Source of the DNA: Raphanus sativus
Lineage: Eukaryota; Streptophyta; Magnoliopsida; Brassicales; Brassicaceae
Length of the DNA: 64,000 bases
Assembly: GCF_000801105.2 (NCBI RefSeq)
Contig: NC_079514.1
Coordinates: 14,176,293 to 14,240,292, forward strand
Direction: 5' to 3'
Both the position numbers and the translations under genes were made by a program. A model generated the notes under the pieces. It was not told the DNA's origin. It made no database searches and saw nothing but the letters and a program-made list of their open reading frames with translations. Within the stretch, counting starts at the first letter, position 1; the number at the start of each line of letters is the position of its first letter. Shown here piece after piece: positions 1 to 11,740 of the stretch.

Positions 1-620
1 TCCACAGCCTCACTCGATTAAACCTACCAATCAATCAGACTCACAAGCAACGCCAATCAACACCAAAGGGGGGAGAGGAGCTAGTTAAAGCATCACTCAA
101 TAGCAGACCGCCTAGCTTGACTCTTTGAAGAAGTAACTCCACAATGAAGTCTGAAGTCCCGGGACTTCTAGCTCAGCGAAGCATACCCAGATTACCTTGG
201 GTCGAGATGGCAAGAAACGACGTTTGGGAACCACCCCGTCGAAGTGGCCTAGTTGTTGGGAGAGGAGAAACTTCCACCAGTGAAGAGAAGCAGCGGAGCG
301 CCGGCATAGTCGCTAGAGAAGCCAAGACACTACACAACCATCTTGGAATGGAACTGAAGCCGGAGCTACAAATTTGCATAAGACCACCAGCAGAACTGAA
401 ACCCTTCACCAACGGCTACCATAACAGAGAGGAAGTTGGATTAGGCGGGAGAATCGATCATGGGCCCTCTCGCAGCGCCGAACGGCACCGGAGAGGCAAG
501 ACGGAGACAAAAGTTGAAGACGATGAAGTTAGGTTTTGGGAGAGAAAATTGGGGGCGCGTGACTTCACGCTCGTGATTTTTGTTCCCGGATCAACAACTA
601 GATATTGATCCGCGTACCTA
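1..620. other. GC-rich repeat remnant, open on the + strand
   Basis: This segment is far richer in G+C than the AT-rich DNA that follows and holds an open frame at 144-608 (+). The predicted peptide is basic and charged and matches no family I recognise; the opposite strand is open at 173-412. The abrupt change of composition near 605 suggests the end of a transposon, perhaps a LINE 5' region or a captured gene fragment running off the window edge. I see no zinc knuckle, reverse transcriptase or transposase motif. Treat as unassigned. Confidence 0.35.
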
Positions 621-1829
621 CGCAGATATTGATTATTTCATGCTATTCATACATCGATATTTATTTTTCATAATTAGTGTCATATATTTTTGATGTATCA
701 TAATAAAACTAACAATAGTCAAAAAAACCTGGACCGAATCAGGTTATATGGCTATTTTTCTATAAATATCTGAACCCGTTTAAATACATTGGTTATTTAG
801 ATAATTTTAAGTTCCTATACATCATAACCGAATTCATCCAGATCCAGAATGACCCAACTCAAAATCCACACATAATTTTATAATATTCAAGCAGAGTTTG
901 GTTTCAAAACAAAAAAAAACGATACCTGAAAAGAACAACATGTACCTAAATGAATATATAATGTTCATGTTTAACTGATTTTATAAACTAATAAAAAAAC
1001 TCTTTCTATGTGTTTGGCTAAATTAAGTGAAATAGAAAAAAAAAATTATCAAGTAAAATAATTATATGAGGTGAAAAATTTAGTGTCGATAAATTTAGCA
1101 CATTTTAATTATTTTGATTTAAGTTATTATTTTATTGACAAAAACATATCTTTGAATTATGTTTTTAGCTAAGTAATTTTCCACAAATTGAAACTAAAAT
1201 AAAAATATTTTAGTAAAATAAACTAAACCAAACGTTTAATCATATGTAAAACCTAATTATTTAACATTTTTGATTTTATAATTGGCACAAAGTTAATATT
1301 GATTAACTAATAAATAAAAATATGCACTATTATTATGGTAATATAATTAATGATGTAAATTATTATTAATGTTATATAATTAATTAAATTGTCAAACTAA
1401 ATGAAATATAGAAACACAATTAATAGATACTATTATCCGTGTATCCAAACAAATTTCATTAAGATAACTATTCAAGTTTCCAAACAGTTCTATTTGTGTA
1501 ATTCAACTTTAATAATATAGATAGATAAGCAAAATCGAAAACAATTAGGTCCAGCAATGATGGTCTAGTTGTAGATGGGTTTTGAATTGTTAAGTAATCC
1601 AGATTCGAAAATACTCCCATACATTTTATCATATAAGTCTATTGTTTAAAAAACTCATTTGAATATCCAAAAAGAAAATCATTTGTATGCTACATCTCCT
1701 ATAAAAAATTGGTTAGAGCCTTTCTATTGGTTTAGAATATGTCCACATTCACCAAAAAAAAATTGAAAACATAGAAAAAAGAAAGCAGATTTCTAAATGA
1801 TTTTCTTTCAACGAAAAAGACAACAATCA
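621..1829. other. AT-rich intergenic DNA
   Basis: No coding sequence is supported. Around 720-860 there is a weak resemblance to the Pro/Arg-codon-like 'aacccga' MITE family found elsewhere in the window. A short tRNA-like stretch near 1560-1615 is too decayed to call. Confidence 0.5.
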
Positions 1830-1873
1830 AAGGTTTGAAGCACCAGTTACAAAAAAAAGAAGGTTTGAAGCAC
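1830..1873 (+). mobile_element. Tail-only retroposon insertion with 14-bp TSD
   Basis: A 14-bp direct repeat (aaggtttgaagcac, 1830-1843 and 1860-1873) brackets a 16-bp insert made of a few bases (cagttac), a run of eight A and a final g. A long perfect target duplication plus a poly(A) tail is what target-primed reverse transcription leaves when a LINE or SINE copy is truncated almost to nothing. Confidence 0.7.
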
Positions 1874-2089
1874 ATTATGATTCAACGAAGACTATATCTT
1901 TTTCTTTAAGAAAAAGAAGACACAATCTTACCCAAAATCGTTGTCATCGAACTAGCAAGTGCCACGTTCGAGAGAGCACCTACGCGAACAAAATTCCTTT
2001 TCATTTTTTCTCTAAGAAAATATATTAAAATACTGTGAAATTCCATAAGAAATAAAATATTTATTTAATGAAACAAATATGCTAAAAAT

Positions 2090-2150
2090 GAAACATGAGC
2101 CATTTGTTAACCAAAAAAAAGTAAAAGAAAGAAAGAAACATGAGCCATTT
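2090..2150 (+). mobile_element. Tail-only retroposon insertion with 16-bp TSD
   Basis: The 16-bp repeat gaaacatgagccattt (2090-2105 and 2135-2150) encloses 29 bp that begin gttaacc, continue with eight A, and end in an A-rich gaaa-type stretch. The start resembles the 3' end of the LINE at 7.2 kb (tttgacc followed by A's), which suggests an L1-type donor. Confidence 0.75.
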
Positions 2151-4840
2151 ATAATTCCAGGAAAGCATACATTATTATTATATCAACTTTAATATGATTA
2201 CTGATTGACATTGAATGTATATATGTAGTGTGTTACAATATAGTATAATTTTTCATATGTTCCCTTAATTTTGTTCCATTTTGGATGAATAATCTTACCT
2301 CATGTAGTGCTGTTTTTCTTTTTCCCTAAAAAATAAATAAATGCTTCACTGAATCAGATTCGAACTGAAGTTTTTATCTTGTGGGGCAACACAACACCCC
2401 TCCCTCCATCCAAAATAAAAATATGATAATTATGATTTTCATTTTGTCTTTCTGGGAAAATAATAGGGTAAAAGGATAAGACTTTCTCTCACTTTTTTAA
2501 TATTGAAAATGGGTTTCAAAACAAAATATGTATATATGCCTGTAATAATTACTAAAAATGTATGTGATGGTGTAAATCACTCTTGATTTATTATATTTTT
2601 ATTTTAAAACATGGTATAGATGCTTTATATACACTACTAGTATATTATATAAATTGCAAGCACATTTCTACAATTTATTTAATAATGTATCATGCACGTG
2701 TCTGTTTAAAATACTGGAACACGAACAAATTTTAAATAGTTATTTTCTTCATGTGATGCATGTAATATCTACTAGACTTTGACATGCATTTCCGTGGGAA
2801 TGTATACTTTCAAAAATATGTAGTTATTTATTTTTTCATGTCATTGTTATATATTATATATATGTCATTACGTAATTAATCATATTTTATATGTAACATT
2901 ATATCAGTAATTATATAATTAATAATATTTTATATGTATCATCATACAAATAATCACATATATTATATTTTAAAAATTTAATATGAAATATAAAACCATA
3001 ATTTAGGTTTATGTTTGAAATTGAGATTTATATTGTATTTTTCTTATATATATTGAAAACATTATATTTTAAAACTTGCCGAGATAGATATTTTCTCATA
3101 TTATAATAGACTTCTAATTTTTTTAATAATATAAATTTATTACTTTTTAATATACTGTTATCTATGTCTCCGAAAAACATTATATTCATTTTTATATTTC
3201 TATCTATGTTTCCAAACCATTCATAAAGTTATTTAGTTTTAATAATATACGTGGATAAAGTGTGAGACCATGTCATAAGTATACATGTATAGGGAAATTA
3301 TTTTTTTTTTATATAAAAGGATTTTAGAGAAACTATTATTGCTACAAAGTTTAACACGTATAATTATAGACGACTTAGGGTTACGGTTACCAAATCCCAA
3401 CATATTTTCAATGGATTCCTAACAACTTGGGTTTAGGATTACTAAATCTAAAGAACATATCAATAATATCCGTATGCTTTATACAAATAATTTAACAAGG
3501 TTGATGATCGTTGCACACCTTCAAAATTACTTGTAAAATGTATTCAAAAATACTATGGATGAATTTCTGAAATCATTTGTATAAGTACATGATATGTTAA
3601 TGCTCAAGTTGGCTCTTTTGATTTATTGTATGTAAATATTTAGTAAGAAATTATTGAGCATATGTTATATCATATGAAGTTTAAAGTGTTATTATAGTAA
3701 TTAGGGATCTTTGACGAATCAAGTGTTACCTATTTTATATCTATTTTTAAATTTTATATCTTTGGAAATTCGTTAGATAATCCTAATAGATTTTCGAGAA
3801 ATTAATAAAATAAATACTGATTATTAATTTTTTAAAATTTCGTGAGAGATTCATCAAAATTTCTTTGAATTTTTTGGTGGATATATATATATTTATTTAT
3901 TTATTAGGGATTTCGACGAATTTTATTTCATTGATATCTGACAGAAATAGTCTTGTCGAAAATGTTAACCACATATTTAGTTCCTTCAAAAAAATTATAT
4001 TTCTGTAGTGGTATAAGCTATAGAAAAGGAAAATTAAACAAAAACCTTGAAAATTGATTTCTACTAAACTTCAGCTGAAATTTTCTTTCCATATACAATA
4101 AATAACACGTAGTATATTTTGAATGAATCCGCGGATATATAGAACGGGCCTTCTGGTCAAGTGACAGTGGATGGGTCTAAGATGCTAACACGTTTCAAGT
4201 TTGATCATTTTTCTATGCAAAACTAAATTATATTTTTCTGTTTACCTAACGCAGATATGAATCCATGCTTTAGTACCCATTTAAATGTCCTGGAGAAGAA
4301 ATCTATCTGCGGACTTGCGATTCCCCTGGATTCAACCAGGTTAGAAAAAAATCTTTTACAAAAAAAAGAATTCAGCGATATATATGACACCATATCGTTG
4401 GATAGAATGTGTATTAGATTAGAGAAATAAAATGGCTTAGCTTCAAGTCTGTTTATTTTCTATGAAATTTATTTTCCCTCTAAAAGAGTTATTTTGTTCA
4501 ACATTTAAGGAAAATAATTCTTTTTGTTTCGAAGTTATTAATGTTTTAGAGTTTTTCTATATATTTATAAAACATATTAAGTTTTAGCTATAGATGCATA
4601 ACTTTTTCTAATTATTTATTTTTTATAATTTTAAACCAATAAAATTTTGTAAATATATTTGATTTTAAAGTTTACAATCAATCATTATTACTAATTTATA
4701 AAAATGTATTAAAATTACTATATAATTTGACTGAACCTTTTCAATTACAAATGCCAGATAAAGGAAAAAGTACAAACCTTAATGGTCTTAGTGTTTTTGG
4801 GATTTATCCCATAGTGAAATATAATTTTAAATTTGTGCAG
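2151..4840. other. AT-rich intergenic DNA
   Basis: No gene is supported over about 2.7 kb. The sequence is low-complexity and AT-rich. A stretch at about 3700-4010 contains repeated 'tttcgacgaat'-like words and ends in tttctgtagtg, which could be the end of a decayed CACTA element, but I could not find the matching left end. Confidence 0.5.
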
Positions 4841-5154
4841 GTCCATAGTAAATTCAGAGAAGTTAGACAGAGAACATGGAACAAAATACAGTGCAGTAGT
4901 GTAGATTCACGAGGAATCGACGAAGGAGGGGCTTACGAAGTAGCAAAGCTTAGCCAAAACTGCACCATAAGAGAGGGTTTAGCCGGGCTGTTTTCCCTGA
5001 TCGATTGAATGTGATTCACAATGAGATTGATACATTTAATGATAGTTGATGGGGGCCTGAAGATGTTACGATGCAATCAGTTGTTCCTCTCCATCCAAAT
5101 GGAGTAGATGCATTGCTACCAGACTGGTAGTGTGATCATTTTCTTCCAAAAGGG
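4841..5154. other. Unassigned repeat-like segment next to LINE fragment
   Basis: Less AT-rich than its surroundings and open on + at 4727-5008. No domain is recognisable. It directly precedes a LINE zinc-binding-domain remnant on the opposite strand and may be another part of the same decayed retroelement. Confidence 0.3.
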
Positions 5155-5436
5155 GCATCAGAGAGACCATAGCTGATCAACAAAAGCATCCTCATCGGGG
5201 TGAGCCTGTATTTGGCATCGATTTGCTAGCTGGTTACATATTCTCCACAAGTAAGAGCAGTCAAAGTATAAGTGGTTATGGGACTCACAGTTCGCATTGA
5301 AGAATATGTATGTCGCATTTGTTTTGATATTCCAAGAGAGAAGGCAATCCTTTGTGGGCGTTCTGTTGAGAACAGAAAGCCACGTTTGGAAGCTCTGTCT
5401 TGGGATACTACTCTTGATCCATATATCTTGTGTCAA
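5155..5436 (-). pseudogene. LINE fragment, zf-RVT domain
   Basis: The minus strand encodes about 92 residues resembling the zinc-binding domain that follows reverse transcriptase in plant L1-type LINEs (zf-RVT). It shows the SIPRQSFQTWL...NRTPTKDCLLSW pattern and then a Cys/His-containing HNHLYFDCSYLW stretch. No reverse transcriptase precedes it and the Cys ligands are partly lost. It is a 5'- and 3'-truncated retroelement relic, not a host gene. Confidence 0.65.
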
Positions 5437-5492
5437 GGGACCTGAGGTACATGCTTCTTTAGGATAGTATACCTGATGTAATTTCTGAGCGA

Positions 5493-6742
5493 TCTACTCT
5501 ATTAAAATAAAATCATAAATTTACCTACCATAAAAGTTGTCATTAACTAGTGGACTCTTTCTAAATTGTTAGAAAGTTGTTTAATTTATCGATCATTTAA
5601 AGTTTGTTACTATCTAATCTAATTATTATATAACACGCTGCTATTACAAATTAAACCGGCCAACTTCAATTAAACCAACATCTAATCTGTTATAAGTAAA
5701 CCACTATGTTGACACATATTAATGTAAATCTAGAGCGACTGTTATATACAATTAAATTATCTATATAATAATTTTTATTGGACCTCTTTATCGTATAAAT
5801 GATACTTGGCGCATTTTATACTCTTTTCTTCTAATTTGGCTGATTCTGATCTCTTGCAAACATCAACATCATACGAAGAACATCAATATGTTTTATACTC
5901 TTTGTATCTATAATTTGATTATCAATGCAATAAAATTTAAATACGATATATATCTGAAATCATTTCATCGTGTTATGTTTCTTTACATTTCTTGTTAATG
6001 CATCATCTAACCGTTTATTGTAAACACAATATAATCATAAAAAAACTCTTTTATAATTTTTTTTAAAAAAACTCTTATATAGTATAGTACTAATTCGTGA
6101 AACTAATTTGGACCATTTATTTATCAATATTTTATTTTATGTGATAAAGTAACCGATGCTATAATGAATAGGTTTAACTAAGCCATCCATTTTTGGTACA
6201 AATAAATTGTCAAATAATTAGAACAGTTAAATCAAATCGGCTAATTATTAATTTTCTATATTGTAATGAATAATATTATAATCTATCATGTATTTAATTA
6301 ATACATACCCTCACATGTTATTTCTAACCTAACATATAATCAATATATTGTTAGTAGAAATTATAAATGCTGCAAAATATGTCAATATTTATATTGTGTG
6401 ATTCTTTTTTTCCATATTCATGAATTACAAAAATAAAACTAAACACATAAAAATTCTAACAAATCAATTTATCGGTATCATATAAAGTTAGATACCTTTT
6501 CAAAATATTCAACATTTTGAGAATTGAATGTTTAAATTATGTTTTTGAGATAGATTTACTGGAACAAAATCATCCTAATATTTATATAAGAAGCATATAT
6601 TATTTACTAAAAAAACAGATAAGTATCCAAACTACAATACACACATACTATATTAAAATCAAGTTTAATAAATTTTGAAAAACACTTATAATACTCTTTT
6701 ATAAAATATTAGTTATGCATTTTAACGTGGGTTAGAATCTAG
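5493..6742 (+). mobile_element. Non-autonomous Helitron-like element
   Basis: The left end reads TCTACTCTATTAAAA after an A. The right end reads gttagaatCTAG followed by T. These match the TC...CTAG ends and A/T insertion rule of Brassicaceae Helitrons, whose usual start is TCTATACTATTAAA. The hairpin upstream of CTAG is eroded and there is no Rep/helicase coding sequence inside. The body is AT-rich and empty of genes. The pairing of the two ends is my inference. Confidence 0.5.
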
Positions 6743-7124
6743 TTTTCATAATTGGTATTTTCTTCATGATATTAAATGGATAAATATTTTCATCATCTTT
6801 AGCTTATATGTGTGTCGTAATAATATTGTGCCTCCTGGCCCTCCCATCATTATCGAAGTTCTTTTCCAATGATGTCCAATATTCCTAATATTTCCATAGG
6901 TATATATTGTCGCCTGATTTTAGTCTACTTTGCAAATTTATTTTCCTTAGCTGTTTCACTTACCTCCTGCTGGGTTGCAGATCAATTTTGAACTTACAAG
7001 ATTTAAAAGTTTTATTTTTTTAAAGTCTGTTTCTCTTTATTGTTAATTTGAGTGTGAATCTCAAATTGTTAGAAAAAGCAAATATGTAAATTCCGTGTAA
7101 AATTATATATTTTACTATTACAGT

Positions 7125-8322
7125 TAGTGGCAGACCTAGGATAATATTGTAAGGATCAATAGTTGGGTTTGGCCCAGATTAGAACTAAAATAAAAGAAAA
7201 AAGGAAGCAAACAGAGGGGCTTTTTTTTTTTTTTGGTCAAACACTACTTTTATAAATTAAAAACTTAAGTCACAAGGTTTCCTCCTCCAAGGAAAGAGTT
7301 TTGATACAAGAACAGAGCTTCTTTGGCCAAACGGTCTGCGACCGTGTTACAGCGCCTAGGCACAAATTTAAACAAGATAGATAGCAGAGATTTACTCAAC
7401 ACACTAACGTCATGGAGAATCCCTTGGAGCGCAATCACAGACGTGTTTCCTGTAATCAAGTTGATCAAGCCTTTTGAGTCTGAAAAACAGACAAGGTCAG
7501 TGATATTAAGAGAGACAGCAGCTTTGATTGCTGCCTTGAGAGCCAGAGCTTCAGCCACTAAGACTGAGTCTACAACTGGGCACGACGATGATCCTTGCAG
7601 GAGAATAACACCTGCAGAGTTCGAGCAAGACCATCCCAAACCTCCTGCACAAGTCGTACTATTCCAGGCCGCATCAGAATAAACTACCGTCACATTGTCT
7701 CGTAGCTGAGTTTGTGGCACAGTAGCGGAGCAGTCTTTAGTCGAAACAGAGTGGGGCGAGATGGAGTTTTGCCATTCTCTAGCATGATTCAATGCTTTGC
7801 CCAAGACCTCTGTTTCCGAGAAAGACTTATCCTCAAACACCAGCTGGTTTCTACTTGTCCAAAGGACCCATAGTAGCCACGGATACAAGGGTGAAACTAC
7901 CCCCGTTGGTGGAAGATTGATCATCCTGGTGCAAGCTTTTAAAAGGTCTTCAATGGAATTCACCTGCAACACACCAGGAACATGGAGAGCTGGAACCTTC
8001 TCCCACACTTTCTGTGCAAAGGGGCATTGGAACATCACATGGATAGTAGTTTCTAGCTCACCACATCGTTTGCACTTTCCATCCACCATTATTCCCCTTC
8101 TGAGCATATTTTTTCCAACTGCGATAGCTCCATGTTTTAATTTCCAGAGGAAATTCTTTATTTTCGGGGAGGGGAATAAACTCAGGTATCTCAACTAAAG
8201 GAGGGTCAGGAGGGGAATAAATACACCAATTGAGCTATGTATTTTTCAGGCTACAAACTTGACAGTATATAATTTTATCTGTGGAAGGTGACACCCCTTT
8301 GTCGAAAGTGGATCCACCTCTG
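7125..8322. mobile_element. hAT-type element carrying a LINE fragment
   Basis: The 8-bp duplication ATTACAGT (7117-7124 and 8323-8330) brackets imperfect terminal inverted repeats: tagtggcagacctagg on the left and gtggatccacctctg on the right. An 8-bp TSD with this kind of terminus is typical of hAT transposons. No transposase is present. Most of the interior is the LINE fragment annotated separately, so the LINE either landed in a MITE or was carried along with it. Confidence 0.6.
7217..8194 (-). pseudogene. 5'-truncated L1-type LINE: zf-RVT plus RNase H
   Basis: An open frame of about 309 residues on the minus strand lacks an ATG at its beginning (its first in-frame start-like codon is TTG). 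It covers the end of a plant L1 polyprotein: a zf-RVT segment (SPKIKNFLWKL, then CKRCGELETTIHVMFQCPFAQKVW), a linker, and an RNase H domain with the acidic residues expected for catalysis (YSDAAW, VAEALALKAA, FSDSKG, NTVADRLAKEA). The frame stops at 7265, and the element ends in tttgacc plus about 15 A on the minus strand (poly-T at about 7222-7236). Endonuclease and reverse transcriptase are absent, so it is a dead 3' fragment. Confidence 0.85.
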
Positions 8323-9498
8323 ATTACAGTTAAAATCAATTTTTGATTTTACTCAAAACTTATAAAAAATACAAACGTGATCGTTTATTCCTTACATGTA
8401 ACTAGTTTTAAAATGACACAACATTTATCTACATTCATCTATCTTATTAAAACAGAAATATTACAACTTATTCTATAGGTGGATTTTTAAGTTGGACATC
8501 ACATTATTATTAATAACCTAACTTTTCATTTAAATATTTCCTAAAATAGTTCAATATAGCCTGTCTTACATTTCACCCATCGTAACATTTACACCCATAT
8601 ATCTTATTATAATTTGACCCATATATCTTATTATATCTATCTTACTATAAGTTTTACGTAAAACGACACAACCGACCTGACATGGTCGTGAGAGTCATTA
8701 TAGCGAGTCCGACAATATATAGTTTTATAACAAACTCAATATTAAGTTGGTGTTAGTAAAGATAACTTGGGCACTGTATAGTTTATCTTTACTAATAACA
8801 TATATCTTATTATAATTTTTACGTTATAAGTTTTACATTTATCTATCTTATTATACGTTACACATTAGACATCTATTAGACAAAACTTCTATTTTTATTT
8901 TTATTATATGTTAGCTACCACACTGTATAATAAAACATTTGATTTTCTAATTTGTAATAAATCCAAGGTGCTTTTTTAAATTGAATATATTTCCGTATAC
9001 TCTTATTGAATAACAAAAATATCAATCTATAGTAACAAAAATATCGATTTTAGAAAAACCTTTTCCTCAAGTTGAGTTTTCTATCCCTAAATCTCTGTTA
9101 CAATCAAATATCAAATATAGATATTTAAAAATATTGGTCATAATCAAATATGTAAAACCCCTTCTCCAAGTTTTTTCTATTATTTAAAGATTATGGTTTC
9201 AATAAAATCGGGATCAATTTATAGTTACAAAATATAATTTTTTTTCTCCAAGTTGATTCTTCTGCTATAAAATCTATGTTACAATCACATATGGAGATTA
9301 AAAAATCTCGGTCAAAATCAAATATGGAAAACCACTTCTCCAAGTTTATTTTTCTATACCTAAAATCGATATTTCAACTAAATCGCAATATTTTGTATTT
9401 ATTAAACCTAATTTTTTTAATCCCACTAAAATATGTCCATAAATAGTAGTCTTCGTATTCATTATTCCACATTCACAAAAAAACTCCCAAAAATCACA

Positions 9499-9789
9499 AT
9501 GTCGAAACCAAGAACTCCAGTTCTAATTAATGGTGTAAAACCTCTCAGAGCCAATTGGAGAATTCGAGTTAAAGTACTTCATTGTTGGAAACAAAACACA
9601 CCTTATGGAGGAGACACATTAGAGTGCATCCTTGCTGATGAAACTGTAAATATTGTTTATAGTTTGTGTTTATAAACCATTTTCTATTACTGATCTAATG
9701 CATTTTTTTCTGCTTTGTAGGGAGTGAAGACAGGAAATAAAAACACTTACGAACGAACATCTAAAGCCTCAAAGACAATGTATTAAGAA
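9499..9789 (+). pseudogene. Replication protein A-like (DUF223 / OB-fold) fragment
   Basis: From the ATG at 9499 the frame reads MSKPRTPVLINGVKPLRANW... and continues with a GGDTLECILADE segment. This matches the first OB-fold of the many RPA70-like (DUF223) proteins of Brassicaceae. A plausible intron runs from 9646 (gtaaat) to 9720 (tttgtag). After it the reading frame continues for only about 20 residues and ends in a stop, so most of the protein is missing. RPA-like proteins bind single-stranded DNA and are common passengers of plant Helitrons. Called a captured, non-functional fragment. Confidence 0.6.
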
Positions 9790-9972
9790 ATATAGTTTTG
9801 TTTTCTTTACCGATCATGTCGATTCTTCAAAGCTAATGGATTCTCTTTCACAAGCTTTTTCACCGTCACCAACCATCATCACCAGCTTTTTCACTGTTAA
9901 CACGTTTATCTACCTTCAGAAAATTTTGAATACATGCAGTTCCAATCAAATAAAATCACTCAGCAAGACTAA

Positions 9973-10338
9973 GGGGGGTGTATTCAATTTAACATTTGAT
10001 GTGATTTGATTTTTAATGAAGTTTCAGATGATTTCAATAAGTTGCAGAGATTTAGGTGATTTCTGTCAAACTACTTTAGAATATCACCTAAAACTATGAG
10101 ATTTGAGTTTTAATATTTTTAACTAAGAAACTTCACCAAAACACCTTAAAATCACCTGAAAAATTTAAAACTCGACAACTTAAAATATTTTCAATAACAG
10201 TGGATTTCAAAGTACTTTACGAAATATCAAGTTCAATAACAGTGGATTTTAAATGAGTTTTTGAAATTCATGTTTGAATAATAATGAAATTGTCAATTTA
10301 ATACAAATCACCTAAAAGTCTCAATACAATACACCCCC
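9973..10338. mobile_element. Tourist-like (PIF/Harbinger) MITE
   Basis: 366 bp with inverted ends (ggggggtgtattcaatt... and ...aatacaatacaccccc) flanked by the 3-bp duplication TAA (9970-9972, 10339-10341). A TWA target duplication and G-rich termini are the Harbinger/Tourist hallmarks. An 18-bp direct repeat (caataacagtggattt core) occurs inside. Non-coding. Confidence 0.7.
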
Positions 10339-10639
10339 TAAGTATTATACAACTCAAAACTATATAATTTAAAATAATTTACATCGTAGATTAAAAATTT
10401 GTGAAGCAAACAATAAACCCACCCGCCCGGGCGGGTCATGATCTAGTAAATAATTAAACATAATGGTTGTTGAAAATGAGTTTCACACCTCTATCAATTC
10501 TGGTCCAAATCGAAATAAAATCCATTTAAATTGATAGCTCACATCACGAAAAATATAGAATCTCACAAAGAAAACAATCATTTAGCTACAAACCCCTACC
10601 CCATGATCACTCATCAAGGAAAATGTTCCTCACAACTAC

Positions 10640-11110
10640 ATAGTATGGTCGATTTAGGCTAAAGAACATTAAATGCCTTTGGGATGTGGCATAACCCCAT
10701 CAGATATTACACGCTATGGTTTCATCACTTGGTTAGTCTTCAGAGACTCTCTACAGGTTATCATACTCACAGATGGGGCCAACCGCCATGATATCTTTAT
10801 TGTGGTGAACCTTATAAGACTGGAGAGCCTCTTTTTTTGTTTGCCTTTATAATTTCACGTTATGGTTTAAAGTAGTAAGGAACCTATTTGGTGTTGGACC
10901 TTCTCCAAACTGGGACATCACTCAAACGTGTCTACTCACTGGAACTTATGATCGACTTACTTTTATATTGCTGAGATTGGTCCTGAAAGTCACTATCTAT
11001 TTCATATGGAGGGAGGAAAATGATAGGAAGCACAGCAATATTGCAAAACCTGTGGACCACCTTATTGAGATGATGAGAAACCGGATTATGTCCACCAAAT
11101 AAAATATGAA
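10640..11110 (+). pseudogene. LINE remnant (zf-RVT), decayed
   Basis: Conceptual + strand translation around 10715-10860 gives scattered matches to the LINE zf-RVT pattern (tryGFITWLVFRDSL..., then a Cys-poor stretch and ESLFFCLPL), with frame changes and stops. Downstream (about 10900-11100) continues in the same vein. It is an old, multiply interrupted L1-type fragment. The flanks to 11740 hold no gene. Confidence 0.45.
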
Positions 11111-11740
11111 ACTGAAGCTACATGGTCTGTTGACATAAGGTATTAGAGCTCATGTGACATAAGGTATTCTTTTCCTGTATTGAGTTTTTACAAACTCCTT
11201 AATTTGTACTTATATTCCATTTATGATGATCATAATTTTAACATTTCATAAAAAACAAAGAACAATGAGCGGTATTTTTTCGTATTTCAAACACCTCTCA
11301 TCTATAAGAAAAAGTTCAATCGACATCCCAAAGGATTTTTTTCCTCTTAGAGAGTTTTTTATAAAAATAGACTAGCGACCTCGATAATTTTTTGTTTAGC
11401 GAACTCGATTGGGTAGTCGAGTTCGCTTTGTATTTGTATCTCATTTTCAAACCAGATTTAGTTTTAAATAAATGAAATTTCTGATATACTTTGTTTCTAA
11501 TTAATTTATTAAATAATTGTTCACACTCAACTTTTAACAATAGTCATGATATTTATTCAAAATTTAAAACTTTAACATGTATTATTCTTTCACTAGCAAT
11601 CCAATGAATTATTAACATCCATGGGACTATTGTATATTATTTTATATAATATTCTTTAAAATCAGATAAGTTTTGAGAAGTTAATATGTGTTTTTCAAAA
11701 TATTGGTATACATATTTCTATTTTTCTCTTGCCTATTTTA

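Larger units (their letters stand above)
8438..10446 (+). mobile_element. Non-autonomous Helitron with RPA-like fragment
   Basis: It starts TCTATCTTATTAAAAC after an A at 8437. It ends with a strong GC hairpin (acccgcccgggcgggt at about 10420-10436), then catgatCTAG, with T following. These are textbook Helitron features: no TIR, no TSD, insertion between A and T. Inside are a decayed RPA1/DUF223-like fragment at about 9499-9790 and a later Tourist-like MITE at 9973-10338. There is no Rep/helicase, so it would need an autonomous partner. Confidence 0.7.

Noticed and set aside
1560..1615. tRNA-like stretch (ggtctagttgtag ... ccagattcgaaaa)
   Set aside because: The A and B boxes are poor and no cloverleaf can be drawn; at most a fragment of a tRNA-derived SINE.
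3990..4012. Possible CACTA right end (tttctgtagtg)
   Set aside because: No matching cactacagaaa left end or 3-bp TSD was found upstream, so the element cannot be bounded.
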